Assembly: GCA_031213475.1 (NCBI GenBank)
Contig: JARUPZ010000025.1
Location: 6,149,676 to 6,213,675 of the forward strand
Direction of reading: 5' to 3'
DNA length: 64,000 nt
From: Nereocystis luetkeana
Lineage: Eukaryota; Sar; Phaeophyceae; Laminariales; Laminariaceae
Shown: positions 1-11,659 of the stretch, piece after piece
Position numbering within the stretch: position 1 is the stretch's first letter
Layout: each line of letters begins with the position of its first letter
The notes under the pieces: generated by a model
What the model was told of the DNA's origin: nothing
The model's input: the letters and a program-made list of their open reading frames with translations, nothing else
The model's database searches: none
Position numbers and translations under genes: made by a program

Positions 1-161
1 CAGGTATGCAACGTTCGATATTATGCTACGTCGATATTTCGACAACTCGAAGTTTTGAAGTATCGGTACGAGCATGCCATGCACAACACAGAACAGAACG
101 CGCATTTGGCACTGACCACTCTGCACTATACCAGGTACACCATTTAATAGTACCAGTATAG

Positions 162-273
162 TACTGCGGGGGACCATAGTAAATAGGACCAAATATTGTT
201 AGTAAAAAAAGGTAGTTATATGGTATGTTTTTGTATGTACCGTAGGTCCTATTAACTATGGTCCCCGGTAATA
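162..273. mobile_element. MITE-B copy 1
   Basis: Short inverted-repeat element of about 110 bp. The left arm begins with GGGGGACCATAGTAAATAGG and the right arm is its near complement. The interior carries the family words AATATTGTTAGTAAAAA and TTTTTGTATGTACCG. No coding capacity, so it would be mobilised in trans. Confidence 0.85.
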
Positions 274-442
274 GCTCAACAGGAAGGTCCTTCTGCGAAC
301 GAAAAGGTGTAAATTCGCAGCCACGGAACTTGCATAATATCATACTATTAATAGGCATATACCTGATACGTGTATGATACGTGTAAGAGTATACGAGGAC
401 CCACAGCAGCAGTGGTATTAAAAGTAGATACCTGGTACAGCA

Positions 443-533
443 CTTTAGAACCGCAATCCCTTTTTGGGGACAAACTACTCGGAATTTGAATGAATGGTAT
501 GTCCCCAAAAACGGGACTGCGGTTCTAAAAGGG
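443..533. mobile_element. MITE-A copy (a)
   Basis: About 90 bp near-palindrome. It has CTTTAGAACCGCAATCCC at the left, GGGACTGCGGTTCTAAAAGG at the right, and paired TTTGGGGACAAAC / GTCCCCAAA inner arms. The flanking TTAA is not preserved in this copy. Confidence 0.85.
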
Positions 534-701
534 CGCCCTATGTGTTAAGAAACATCAATTTGGCGTCCAGGCTCCGTGTCTTTTTTTTCGACCTCGACCA
601 AACTCTGTTGTATACCAAAATTTAGAGTTGGCCCCACTGTTGAGCTGTGGTTCTTGACCCAATTTTCTCATTGTTCCTGCCGATCTGCCTATTTTTCTTA
701 G

Positions 702-788
702 CCCCTTTCGTACTGCAGTCCCAATTTGGGGAGGAACGAATCTAATTCCAACTTGTTTCTACCCAAAACGGGACTGCAGTACTAAAAA
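702..788. mobile_element. MITE-A copy (b), diverged
   Basis: Diverged member of the same palindromic family: CCCCTTTCGTACTGCAGTCC at the left pairs with GGGACTGCAGTACTAAAAA at the right. No intact TTAA flanks. Confidence 0.7.
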
Positions 789-1046
789 TGCCGGCGGCTA
801 CTGCTGTACAATCAGTAGCGGTCCCTCCATAGTGCTGGAAGAGTAGTGTGCATCAGCCGACAAAAATACCAACACTATACTCGTAGAGGCAACCGGCGCT
901 CCTCCGCGCAATACCATACCACACCCTGCCGAATCCCATCTGTGACAAGCGATTGCACAGGCACTTGTAGCGGGCGACTGGCACTACTCAACCACCACTA
1001 CACAGGGACCACTACTCTGTACTCACTGCTCTGTACCAGGTATCGC

Positions 1047-1312
1047 TCTCTTTTTTTTTTCCTTTTTTTTTCATCCCATTAATTATCTTCGCACATCTTC
1101 TTCTCTCTCTCCTTCCAACTCGTAACTCAGATCCGGGGTCACATAGCAGGCTGTTCTCCCCCCTTCCCGCTGCGGTACGTGCCTTCATTTAATTGAATAC
1201 CTTTTTTTTATTTTTTTGCAAATAAAAAGTCCGACCCTCCTGGGGCTCGAATCCAGGACTCAAACAAGTAGAATTCGAGTTTAACCACTTGAACCACCGG
1301 GGCGACCGGCTC
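1047..1312 (-). mobile_element. tRNA-derived SINE, copy 1
   Basis: On the minus strand a tRNA-like head starts near 1311 with AGCCGGTCGCCCCGG. A box-A-like TGGTTCAAGTGG and a box-B-like GGATTCGAGCCC follow at tRNA spacing. Behind it come an A-rich linker, a body and an A-rich tail (1047-1075 read in reverse). The same head, linker and body recur on the plus strand at 38936-39265, so this is a dispersed retroposon and not a tRNA gene: the acceptor strands do not pair. This copy lacks about 90 bp of the body present in copy 2. Confidence 0.8.
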
Positions 1313-1536
1313 TAGAGAGAGACGATTTATGCCTGGTACGAAGTAAGAGGATATGTATACGTACGAAAGAAGAATCAGTGCCATAGATGTTAGATGTACG
1401 GTACGGAGCCAGGCTGTGCACTGGGTGCTGAGAAGGGATGAGTTGCCAATGATGCAGGAGGCCGTTGGGTAGAAACACCGGTTTACTGCTGCGAAAAAAA
1501 TGTGAAGACCACACCACCAACGAGAACAACAACAAT

Positions 1537-1565
1537 AGCAGCAGCAGCAGCAGCAGCAGCAGCCA
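1537..1565. repeat. (CAG)n microsatellite
   Basis: About nine uninterrupted CAG units. The short open frames across it (poly-Ser, poly-Ala, poly-Leu) are by-products of the repeat. Confidence 0.9.
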
Positions 1566-1703
1566 GCAGACTCTCAATGCCTCTGGCAGAGTGTGCTGGT
1601 ATTGTGGTGTGTGTTCTTCAGAATATACTTTTCTTTCTACCCGTCGACATCTTGATGCATTGCTATGCTGCTGTACAGCAGTAGTAATGTACCAGGTAGT
1701 TCT

Positions 1704-1800
1704 TTAACCCCTTTAGAACCGCAGTCCCGTTTGGGGACAAAACTACTTTAAATTTGACTGGTTTGTCCCCAGAACGGGACTGCGGTTCTAAAAGGGTTAA
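1704..1800. mobile_element. MITE-A copy (c), intact with TTAA target duplication
   Basis: Complete element flanked by TTAA at 1704-1707 and 1797-1800. Termini are CCCCTTTAGAACCGCAGTCC and the complementary GGGACTGCGGTTCTAAAAGG. Cut-and-paste elements of the piggyBac type target TTAA and have ends beginning CCC. No transposase is present here. Confidence 0.9.
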
Positions 1801-1878
1801 GCAGGATGACTACCACCCTGTTGCCATACCTGGCAGGTAGACAGCAAGAACAAGGCGCATCTCGGTGTATCCGCTGAT

Positions 1879-2018
1879 TTTAGGGCTGCTTTGTAATAGT
1901 CTGCAGTCTCGTTTTGGGGACAAACCAGCAATATTCCTGAAAGCAAATACCTGGTACAGCAGTACCCGTAGTACTCTGTAGTTTTTTCCCTAAACAGGAC
2001 CGCGGTCCTAAAAGGGTT
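1879..2018. mobile_element. MITE-A copy (d), interrupted by TA-bounded inserts
   Basis: Left terminus, CTGCAGTCTCGTTTTGGGGA core and right terminus GGACCGCGGTCCTAAAAGGG are recognisable. Two extra segments break the copy: about 16 bp near 1886-1900, and 31 bp at 1950-1980. The second insert sits exactly at the TA that other copies carry in CAAGTAGTTTTGTCCCC, and is a string of short words separated by TA (CCTGG, CAGCAG, CCCG, G, CTCTG). Confidence 0.75.
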
Positions 2019-2133
2019 TGTTGCTGCCATCACACACATGCCCGTCAAAGGCAAATATGTCAGAGAAAACATGTCGAGCAAGCTAAAACGTGCGCTGTCA
2101 AGGGTATAGGGCCGAGTGCTCCACGCTAAAACC

Positions 2134-2149
2134 TACCTGGTACCAGGTA
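2134..2149. repeat. Palindromic TACCTGGTA / TACCAGGTA doublet
   Basis: Two overlapping copies of the enriched 9-mer form one 16 bp palindrome, TACCTGGTACCAGGTA. It is one of 20 exact occurrences in the window. Confidence 0.8.
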
Positions 2150-2317
2150 CGACCTGGTAGTAGTTTGGTGTCAGTCACGGCCACGTCAAGGCGAATTTGC
2201 TGCCTGTCTGAAAAGTCTGAAAAAGGGGTGGAAATGCTGTCTCCTGGCATCTTCGTTTTCCAAGGGAGAAAGAGGGTGCAAAAGAGTCTGCTGGAAAACG
2301 TATCGAGGCTCGGACAG

Positions 2318-2530
2318 GTCATGATCTAGATCATCTGTTCCTCACCAGCCTGAGCGAGAGATTAGGCAGGACCTGCGCAGTTCGGATCCAAGCCAGTAAA
2401 CGTGCGCTCGTACAGATCATGCAGATTTTGCGGGTCCCATCCGGCAACATGAGCTAGGCCATACAAGATCTAGACTATGTATAGATCCTCGTATCCGTCT
2501 TAAAAGATCTAGATCATCAAGCGAGAATCG
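2318..2530. repeat. GATC-rich dispersed repeat
   Basis: Contains ATGATCTAGATCATCTGTT, TCGTACAGATCATGCAGA and CCCATCCGGCAACATGAG. Variants of these words recur at 28.5-29.5, 33.5-33.9, 41.3-42.2, 48.1-48.3 and 57.9-58.0 kb. No coding content recognised. Confidence 0.55.
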
Positions 2531-4149
2531 ACTATCTGTCCGAGAGCCTCGCAGAATAAAACGCGTACATACAAGTTCTCTGTTTCTCGTCGCAGCATCA
2601 ATACGTCCCTGGTACTCTTCGTATACACCTGGCATGAAACGAGTACGTATATGTTCTGTTGGTATAATATCATACCACACGTTGTCCTCTTCGTGCATAT
2701 ATGGGCGTGTCCACTGCTGCCCCGTACGTAGCAATCCTTGCCTTGGTACTGCTGCTTCTGTTCTGTATACCAGATCGTATCAGATGTGCATGACCCATTC
2801 TTCGGTGCGCTTCGCAACCAGCGTCCCCAAGGCATGCACCGTTCCAGCATGGCAAGAAGGCAACTACAGACAAACAGCAGTACGTAGCCACGGGAGGCGA
2901 TAGTAGTGCTGCAGTAGACTGCTGTAGACTGCTGTAGATTTCGAGCCATGCTGGTTCGCAGCCAAAAAATACCAGCAGCACGTTGGCCTGTGATACGTAC
3001 GTAGCGTTGCATTTTAAAAACCCATGATGAACACAGCAGCACCTGCTGCTGCTATAATCGTACCATACGTGAAGCAAACAGGATCAGCATACTCGTACGA
3101 AATGCATACATATACATATGAGAGTTAGTATAGTGGAGGGTATGCCGCCATTTTTGCTCTCCCAGTGCACCTGTTCATCAAGGGTCATCAAAAATGAAGC
3201 GACATCATGACGAACGCGTGGCATGCATGGCATGTGGGGATTGTCGCATCCTATCCTACTCGTAGCTGACCACGGCACTACTGCCGCTGCTTTTTGTTCC
3301 GTGTTGGGCTCGCGGGGATACGCTACGCACAGCCTCCTCTTCCTCCGCCCCCGGCTGGTGTACGCAAAGCAATGCCTTGCTCGGGCCGGAGACAGTTCAC
3401 AGCAAGACCGGGTCGGCGGCGCTAAAAATCGCTCCCTGCTCGGTACAATAAATATCGGAGGCTCGGACGGATTGCCCGCCAAAAAGTCCCGGACCGAAAG
3501 GGATGGTGCAGGCAGGCGCTCTTCGGATTCGCGCGAAAGGGCTGAGCGGGCCTCTCGCGGAGGAGCGCTCTGCGAGTACGAGTGCCTACTGCACGAACGA
3601 ACAAGGCCCTCTTGATGAGACTTTCAGAGTAAAGCTCTCTATAGCTCGCGTTCGAAACTGGAACGGAGTCTATTTGGACGACAGAAATATTATGTAGCAG
3701 GTCGTAGGGCAAAACACAACCGTACATCCCAAAAAGACAAACAAAAGATGGCAGCACAAACACACCGCTCTTGGCAGCCGTAGAGAGCCTCGCGATCGGG
3801 CCCGTCGAACACCCCTCACCGTATAAGCAGCCTTGGCTGGCTTCCTGAGCTTGCAGCTCTACCCGTTGCGGTCGAGAAGAGAAAGAGCAGGATGATTCCG
3901 ATAATTGTTTTCCCTGTGGCTCCGCAGTAGAGCAGCAGACCTTCTCTGCTGTAGAAGCAAGTGCAGACCGTAGCAGAAGCACTCGTCTCACATCATGCTG
4001 GGCGTGGACAATTACGTGCCTACCACCACATTCTTTGGTACCGACCAAGGATGTTTCGTTGGTGTAATAATTATACCGCGTTCGAAGCATGCTATGTGAT
4101 TGGTGCAAAATCATACACGAAACGAAAATGTCGTGTGATTGGTTGATTG
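2531..4149. other. Unassigned stretch
   Basis: Open frames on both strands at 3084-4201 overlap each other and match nothing I recognise. I saw no paired splice sites, repeat termini or domain motifs. The 259-residue minus frame (3422-4201) is Ser/Arg-rich without recognisable motifs. Confidence 0.5.
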
Positions 4150-4400
4150 GCGAAATATGGGAGACCGCGGTTTCTGATCGCTTGACTGACTGCTGTATCA
4201 CATTCTAACTTCAGTATAATAAAAAAAGGCGACAAAGTTCTTGACGCGTCTAAAAATACCAGTCCTTTGTTCCTTATTTTACTGCAGACTGGTGAAAGAA
4301 ACCTAAGATTTGGCCGTCTGACTTTTCCCCACCAAAACACTAAAATCAGTATATAATACCGGTATTGAAGACACAAGACGCCTTGACGCGCCAAAACGAT
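4150..4400. repeat. Degenerate tandem repeat with CTTGACTGAC and CTTGACGCG words
   Basis: Words GACCGCGGTTT, CGCTTGACTGACTG and CTTGACGCGTC occur in order and recur in the same order at 37300-37545. This indicates a dispersed, degenerate ~100 bp repeat unit. Confidence 0.55.
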
Positions 4401-4840
4401 CGGTTCCCCACATTATCATGTCCCTCTGCACATAAATGTAAGCACCATTTAGTCTTCATATTTATATCGACCTAGTTCTTATTTTTCCGTCAGCTAAATG
4501 ATATGTACGAGTATTATATCATCGCTTCGATGTGCTGTTTGGTTGTGGTTTGGGTTGTGAGTTGTTGTCCGTTCAAACTCTCGATTTTCGACCCCCATCT
4601 TGGACAGGAGGGGAGATGCAGCCGTGAATGTGGCAGTGCCCAAAATATTATCAATCGCGGAGAACTACGGTATATATCCTCCTGTGATGATCCCTGAGAG
4701 TTCACCCCCCCCGTGACGCTTCGTGCTATGATGTGATGATTCCAACCGGCATACGAGGCACCGTATTATATCTGGGACTTTTGCCCCTCATTTCGCGGGG
4801 AAAATATATTATAAAGTGCGCGCAGCGGGGTGGTTCGTAG

Positions 4841-4930
4841 GTTTAGGCGCAGTCCCGTTTTGGGGGCAAACCACTCAAATTTCAGATAGTTTGTACCCTA
4901 AACGGGACTGCGGCTCTAAAAAAGGGGTTA
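4841..4930. mobile_element. MITE-A copy (e)
   Basis: CGCAGTCCCGTTTTGGGGGC at the left and ACGGGACTGCGGCTCTAAAA at the right. The left terminus is degraded and only GGTTA remains of the right TTAA. Confidence 0.8.
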
Positions 4931-6051
4931 GGTAGCCAGAAGAAGTTGCGGACAGAAGTTATACGGACCGTCGACCGCAATATTAACAAGCAGTAGTATT
5001 AATAGTGCTGTTTGTTGTTGTTGCTGTGCCTTCGACGGAGCTTACGATGTGCCCGGTTACTCAAAGTGCCTCCAGTGCACCACATGCCACATGCCCCCCC
5101 GCTGGGAGTTCTCGCTGCGCTGTTACCCCTGACCGTCACCGCCGTGCGCGAGTAACTTTCATGTCTTCTTGTACTTTAAATGGGCACCATTTATAGGGGA
5201 TACTAACCGCTACACTACTACTACAGTAGTAGTAGAAACAATTGTATCCCTCGCATCTATGCACCCCTACGCGGGTTTTACCACGCACGGAGATGTACAT
5301 CTGGTACTTCGAAGTGTAGTACCAGTGTTATGTAGCGAGTGGTGTGAAGAAATAAACGGTTGTATCACAAAACGTCAGTCTCACCTCTGATATATATATT
5401 GGCTGGATCTCGCGATAGTTTCTAATTTTCCACCTGGTAAAAGCCCGCGTGTTTTACGAGTGAGTCTGCCCGTGTGTGTGTCCGGCGGGCAGCAGCGTGT
5501 TCTGCGCAGTCTGCGCGCCGTGTGCGTATCCAGTGGGCAGTATACAGCTAGCAGCACAGCTAACGGCAGGAAGGGCGCAGGGAGAGCAGAATAACGCGAG
5601 GAGAGTAGAAGTAAGTGTGGTACTGTAAACGCCAAACAGGCGAGAGATTTACTGGAAAATGCGGTATTCGGGAGCTGAAGTTACTGTAACAGCTGCAGTA
5701 GAAACGCACACTCTTTCCGCTTTGAGCCTGGGCGAGCATTCTCTCGGGTTTCTCTCACTCACGCATTTGTCACAATAATCATTTATTTATAGAGCCAACC
5801 AAAATATCCACGGATGACTTACAATAAATTCCCTCCGAAAGAGGGGAGGCAAGAAGAAAGTTGCGTCGTAAGTTTGCCGAGTGACCTCATACTAACTGTT
5901 TTACTATTATTAATAATATCTCAAGACAAACTTGTTTTTTTGCAACACGTACTCGCACTGAAGTATTGGATTGAAACTGCTGTTCACTGCTGCGTATGTT
6001 GTGGTTTCTTCGTAAAAGGAGTAGGTTGAGCATGTTCACATGCGGAACATA
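4931..6051. other. Unassigned stretch
   Basis: No repeat termini, exon-like frame with splice sites, or RNA gene recognised. It includes the TATTAATAG word near 4998 and low-complexity GTGTGTGTCCGG-type sequence near 5473. Confidence 0.4.
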
Positions 6052-6170
6052 TTATTACGGGGGGGCATAGTTAATAGGACCAAATATTGATGGTAGAAAT
6101 GGTTAAAATATATAGTTGTTTATGTATACCACAGGTTCCTGGTCCTATTAACTATGGTCCCCCGTGATAA
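6052..6170. mobile_element. MITE-B copy 2
   Basis: Left arm ATTACGGGGGGGCATAGTTA, right arm CCTATTAACTATGGTCCCCC, with family interior AATATTGATGGTAGAAATGG. Confidence 0.88.
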
Positions 6171-7740
6171 ACTGTGTTTTACTTCTACCCGAGGGTATGC
6201 CTCTTGTGTGTTTCAAGACTTAGGTTTTAGCTTATTTTATAGACTACACAATGGTACAACAAGAAAAATATCGTAATATTTTATTTGTTGGTAGTATGTA
6301 CGTCGTAATGTATTTACAGTATTTTTACGCCACAGGCCCTCTACTGCCCTGAGTGAGCACAAAACTTTGGGGTCAAACACGGTCTCTATACAGCTCCATG
6401 CACAGTTTTCTTGTGTCCGTCGTTGTCGTTATACAACTCGAGCACTGAAAAAATGCCCCCACAGTTCCCACAGTATCCCCCGCTCCCCCCCCCCAGCCCC
6501 TACCCCGACCGATGCCCTCACCCCCACTCCCAAAGTCACCTTGTAGAAGGGTGGTGCTTTAGTGGTTGAGCTATAGTATGGATAACATGAAAAGCTCAGT
6601 ATCTTACCCAAGGGCATGACTTTGAAGAACGTTTAATCGTTCGCGAAACCTGACCAGCATATCTACGCGCCAACTCTGAAACACCTACATGGTACTTCAA
6701 CTCTCGTAAGAGTATTGTCCTAACCGCTGCTATTGATACTTGGTCACTTGGGGAGCTCAACCGGCGGTCAGAAAACGTTACCTCGGAAGGCAAAAAGTGC
6801 AGTCTCTTTACGTACAGTGAGGATTAATGTGAATGCGCAAAGTCTAACATGTTACTAGCGGTGCATACAGAGCCTTTTTCCTCTCTTCTCGCAGGTGACC
6901 GGACCCCCCCCCCCCCCCCCTCGCGCGCGCACTTGCACAGCGTAGGCGTGGAAACCTTTGGAGGCATTCGTATAGCAAACCCCAAAGAGTGTGCACAATA
7001 ATCTCTCATCAGTGTTCACCGTATATCCACAAGAATTTGGTTACGCCCACTTTGTGCAGGCTGGGGGGGAGGGGGGTTGGGGGGGGGGGGGGGCACTTAT
7101 GTTCGGGTAGTTTGACCCACCGCGCCGAACGACGTTCGCGCGTTTAGAGTCTGCCACGAGACCCTTATGAGACCGCTGTAGTAGTAGAGAGGGTGCACGC
7201 TCTTCTTGGTGAACACCTGGTACTACTGTCATTCTTTTGGTGTGGTAAGGAATTGAGGCTCGTTCCCACACAAAAAATAAATGATATATTTTAGACGGAA
7301 GAAACGGTGCCCACACAGTCGTGAGCTGGTCTACATCCCACATTTTAGCCCAATCGTGATAGATAGGCGGTGGTCAATGTTTTTTTACAAGACAACAAGA
7401 AGTTAGTTGAGGTTCGACGGCAAATCGACACGTTTGCTTTAGTAGTAGCCTGTGTAACGGCGAGTGACTGCGATCGTATCAATCACCTAGAGTGTCAATA
7501 ATAGGAGAACCGAGCAGCCGCAATAAATGCAAGCATCACCATCATACGCGCACGGGTGTCGTCCAGCTCGATACACTGCAGTACGGATGCACCCCCTCCA
7601 GTCTCGGCAGCTCGCGGGTGTCTTCTGGTTTCTTCTTCGGGTAGGAAACGCTGCATCCGCTGCGAATTTGCCACAATATTTTCTCCTTTATATTATAATC
7701 AAGTGAAAACCTCAAAGGGGTTAAAATGTTATCGGTCGGG
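6171..7740. other. Unassigned stretch with G/C homopolymers
   Basis: Contains a C tract at about 6903-6920 and G tracts at about 7064-7093. Such tracts elsewhere in this window mark 3' ends of LINE/Q copies, but I could not recognise an element body here. No gene called. Confidence 0.4.
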
Positions 7741-7915
7741 GGGGAGGGAGGGCACTCATGGCATACCCCTACAGCGTGGTAGGGGATATATTGTTACCCC
7801 TGCAGTGCAATATAGGGGAGAAACTCATGCCTATATAGAGTATGGTAGGGGAGAAAACCATGCCTCTAGTGCACGATAGCGCAGAGAATCATGTCGCTAG
7901 AGTGCGGTACGGGGG
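7741..7915. repeat. Degenerate ~34 bp minisatellite
   Basis: About five units share the pattern ACTCATGCC...AGTGCGGTAGGGGAGA. Diverged units with the same words (CACTGCAGTGCGGTAGGGG, GTTATGCCTCTAGAGTGCG) lie in reverse orientation at 32874-32962. Confidence 0.65.
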
Positions 7916-8105
7916 GGGTGTACCAATGGCGTGGCCGTAGTCCTATGCCCATAGGAGCAAGACAATGCCGGGACAGAGCGTGTCGAGTTTTCACCAACGA
8001 GGCAGGCATTGCTTGCACCAAGCGCGAAGCGCCGTGAGGCGTTGGGTGAGTCTCATGAACGGCGTCAAGCTTTGTGAGCTGCATGTTGCTACTTAAGGAG
8101 GACTG
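7909..8105 (-). mobile_element. Q element copy 6, 5'-truncated
   Basis: Reverse orientation. Reading the minus strand it contains CTTGGTGCAAGCAATGCC and TCGGTGAAAACCCGACA-type words, the TGTCCCGGCATTGTC block, and then a C tract. These match the 3' half of the ~0.5 kb Q copies at 38.4, 46.8, 52.6 and 57.1 kb. Confidence 0.75.
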
Positions 8106-10149
8106 CTACTCGATTTTTTATGTGTGTGTGAGTTTCCTCGGCCCTAGTCTGCAAGGCAAAACGGTTTCTGGTGCCGTTGCTCCGCTAGAAACCATTTAAT
8201 GCTGCGCGTCGCAAATTGTTGACTGTCCGTTACTTGTGCGGGACAAGTTCGCTTCGTAGGACAGGTGGTGGCGGTGCACTGGCGGCGGTGGTAGTGGTGG
8301 CGGTGGTAGTGATGGCTGTTGTGGTGTGATGGTTGTGGGGGGGATGGTGGTGTCGAAAATGTTTCCCACTGATTAGATACGTGGCGAACACACCTACCTA
8401 GGTAACGCTTATTTTCAAGCAGTGCATGTTGTCTCTGGTATTGCGAGGTTCGGTTTAGTTGTCATGGAATGGTTCTTGCTTATGTCCGTGCTTGCTAGGG
8501 GTTGCTATTGTCATCGAAGGAGTGTTTGTCCGGCAGCACGAATAAATACCAGCCCCTTAGCCATCTGACAGTGTGCAGCGCGTGTTCCAATCATGGCATC
8601 CCATATGTAAAAGGGTAACTAGAATCCAATGAGTTGCTAATGGGAGCTGCTGTGAATCAGACTAACTACTTTGACAAATATTATGCCAATAATGTAATCC
8701 CCCCCTTATGAACTGGCAAACTCTACTGACTCCTAGCTAACTACTATGTACGACACATTTCCTCGTTTTGCTGGCTTTGTTTCCTGGTTTTTTCCCCCCC
8801 TGGCGTTGTATTGTTTTACTTTCCTATAAGAAGAATAATATTCAAACGAGAACGTCCCTCTTTTTTTAGCCCTTCGATCTCGGAAACTAACCGTTCTTTC
8901 TTCCGCCTTTCTTCGCTTGGTTTCTCGCAAAAAACAGGATATGCGTTCCAGAATATTATCGATAGCAAAATGGCCCTAACATTACTCTAGAACTTTATTC
9001 GAGGGACAACAATAACGCCTCCACGAGAGGAAGTCCTCACACCACTTCATCCTCACAACTTCAACGATGGTGGTCACGAATGGTGACAAACCCGATCCAA
9101 GACGACTCCAGAATATCGACAGCAAGCAGTAATTATCGTCACATCGGAAAAAAACAACGACCAAGCGAAAGGAGATACCTGGTAGGATGGATTCGCGCAC
9201 CTCAACCATTGCTTTTTCACCCTCTTTTAGGTCTTCAGCGGGGGGGAAATGACGATAGCAATAATAGATGATTACGGCATGGCTGCAACGGCCACTGCTT
9301 GATATGGGGGTTGATACAATGGTTGGTGTCCGAGGTACAATGGTTGAAGGGAAGCGCTCGGCATGGGCACGACATGCCCTATCGGCACTGCTACTGGCCG
9401 CTCACGCCGCTCCTAGATGATTAGTAGCACCGGACAAAGTTATCGGTTATACTGGTCACTTGTCCCGCGGTCCCGAAAGGGCTAAAAACCAACATTGTCC
9501 CGATAGGGCTGAAAACCAACGTTGTCCTACAGTACCATTACCCTCTACATCTACTGTACAACTCTTTGTAGATTGTACCGGCTTTGTATATAGATCTGCT
9601 TCAACCACAAAAACATTACCGTATGTATTTATACACTTCGAACGCAATTTTTCAGAGACAACGACAACAAACCCAGCGGCCGAAACCGTTGAAAAGCCAA
9701 TGTGGTTGCAGAGCCAGTGCACGTCAACTTTATCCCGTCGCCTTGACGAGCCACACCGCAACCGCCATACACAAGGAACACATCAAAGAGGTAGCTACTA
9801 CTGTGAAGTTTATTAAAGATTCCGGTGTAGGAGAAGCCAGATAGAGTATTGGCCCCTCTCTGGTGTCGGGATGTGACAGCCAACAACACCGGCACTACAG
9901 CGGCAACCGGCACTATTAATAGCACAATGCCACACTGGTTTATCTCATCTGTGCCGAGCGATTCCACAGGCACCATATAGTGGGCAATCGGCCCGACCCG
10001 ACCGTTCACTGTCGAGGGACCACTATTGCCGTATCACGCTGTGCCAGCGCTTAAACGCAACCGAATCAAAAGGACAAGAGACAAAACAAATAACACTATC
10101 GGGGCAAAAGGGCGCCGTTACATGCGCGTCCGCTGGGGTCCAAGGTTGG
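8106..10149. other. Unassigned stretch
   Basis: Contains a GGT/GGC triplet-rich patch at 8262-8350 and a TACCTGGTA word at 9176-9184. Overlapping open frames at 9456-9844 run on both strands, without splice signals or recognised motifs. Confidence 0.4.
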
Positions 10150-10415
10150 AGCGCTAACCGTACCAAGAAAATGTTATGTTGCTGCTTTGGATGAGGCTGA
10201 AAGGCAAGTAATTACCTGGATTCAAGTATTGAGATCGTATTTTTAGTTCTTTGGGCGCGTATATTAGATAGAAAGCTAGGGATTTCCCCAGCGAGGCACG
10301 AACCTTGCTGTCAGTCTCCATCGTGCAACAACAAGAAGAACGCTGTCCTTCTCCTATCTCCAAGCGAGCAACACACGTGAGTCCCAACGAGTACCGATTC
10401 ATTGGGCGAACCTAC
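10150..10415 (+). repeat. Direct repeat, left copy of TRIM-like structure
   Basis: About 240 bp similar to 11092-11330 in the same orientation. Shared words are CCAGCGAGGC, CTTGCT.TCAGTCTCCA.CGTGCA and GAGTCCCAACGAGTACC. The copies are clearly diverged, so any insertion is old. Alternatively this is a duplicated exon, since the minus frames of both copies also resemble each other. Confidence 0.5.
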
Positions 10416-11091
10416 CAATGGATACAAAGTGCCCCGACCTTTGCATTCGGCAGGTGGCGTCTTCTGCAGGCCATGTGTGCGGAGAGGTCGTCTTCCGGCG
10501 ACTCTTCTCGGAGACTGCTGGCGTTGGAGACAACCGCTGTCGCCGCCTCAGAAAAGAGGTTCGTGTTTTTTGGGCCCGGCCGCCATCCACGCGACAAGCT
10601 CCCCACCAGAAAGTCCGTGTCCCGGGGCCTCCAGGTCCGCCCCTCGACCGCGACCTCGCTAGGGGGGTGCTGGTGTGATGTACAAGGCAAAATGGTGGGC
10701 CGCTCGGGGCCATGTCACAGGGCTGGAAGGGGGACTGGAGAGGCTGGTAGGCCAACCGGTGGACGCTTGGACGCAGCGAGGGGGAGACCCCCAGCTGGAG
10801 CTTTAGTGTCGGGAAGCCGACGGTTCTTCGATACGAAGTCCGCTTCGGCAGGCCACAGAGCTTCCCTGGCGCGGAAAGTAGCTTCCCTGGCGCGGGAGGC
10901 GGATAGCGCGGTCTCCTTCAAGACGCTGGGCTTCGGCTTCGGTGAGCACGATCGCCCGTAGCCTTAGCGTTCAGAGGTGTAGGAGTGGGTTTGAGGAGCT
11001 GCATCTTCAACTCATGTTCTAGCTCGTGGGATCGGGATTTCCATACATTTCCCATAATTCTTCATATACAGTTCATCAGAGTGGGCTAGTG
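10416..11091. other. GC-rich segment between direct repeats
   Basis: Several overlapping open frames on both strands (longest 218 codons, plus strand, 10305-10961) in GC-rich sequence. There is a short internal duplication, TTCCCTGGCGCGG, at 10862 and 10883. No domain recognised. It is flanked by the two ~240 bp direct repeats. Confidence 0.4.
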
Positions 11092-11330
11092 TTATGGTAC
11101 TACTTTGACGGTGATGCTGAAAGTGCGGGAACTACTTGGGTTCAGGTGTTGGGATCGTACTTGCAGTACTTGGGAGGCGTATCTTAGATGGAAAACCAGG
11201 GGGTTTCCCAGCGAGGCGCGAGCCTTGCTCTCAGTCTCCAACGTGCACGAGAGGAATAAAGCTGCTCTTCTTCTGTCTCCAAGCAAACAACACAAGAGAG
11301 TCCCAACGAGTACCTGCTCAATAGACATAC
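11092..11330 (+). repeat. Direct repeat, right copy of TRIM-like structure
   Basis: Counterpart of 10150-10415 with the same word order. Neither copy has obvious target duplications at its outer edges. Confidence 0.5.
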
Positions 11331-11446
11331 CTAAAAAGAGAGACGACCTTCAAACTTTACAGAAACACCTCGGAAATTTGTCGGAGCCAATTGGAAACCA
11401 TACAAATATGGCAAGAGGGTATACGTTTCAGGGTGTGTACGTACAT

Positions 11447-11545
11447 ACACTCGTGTATCTACTCGGGGTGTACCCGGCTATCTACCCGGATATCTACCGG
11501 GGCATATACCCCGGTATCAACTCCGGTATCTATCCGGGTAAAAAC
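11447..11545. repeat. ~12 bp CTACCCGGNTAT minisatellite
   Basis: About seven degenerate units such as CTACCCGGATAT, CTACCGGGGCAT and CTATCCGGGTAA. The short ORF across it (GVYPAIYPDIYRGIYP) is repeat-derived. Confidence 0.7.
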
Positions 11546-11659
11546 AACAGAACCAGGTTGTTTAGTACCCAGATACTCTAGATTTGTTTGGGGGGGTAGC
11601 CATCGGGTTTACTTTTCAGCCCTCTCGCCAAGCCAACACCAGGGAGGTGTATTCCCACA

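Noticed and set aside
3084..4201. Minus- and plus-strand frames of 130-259 codons
   Set aside because: They overlap each other, lack splice signals in a consistent phase and show no recognisable motif.
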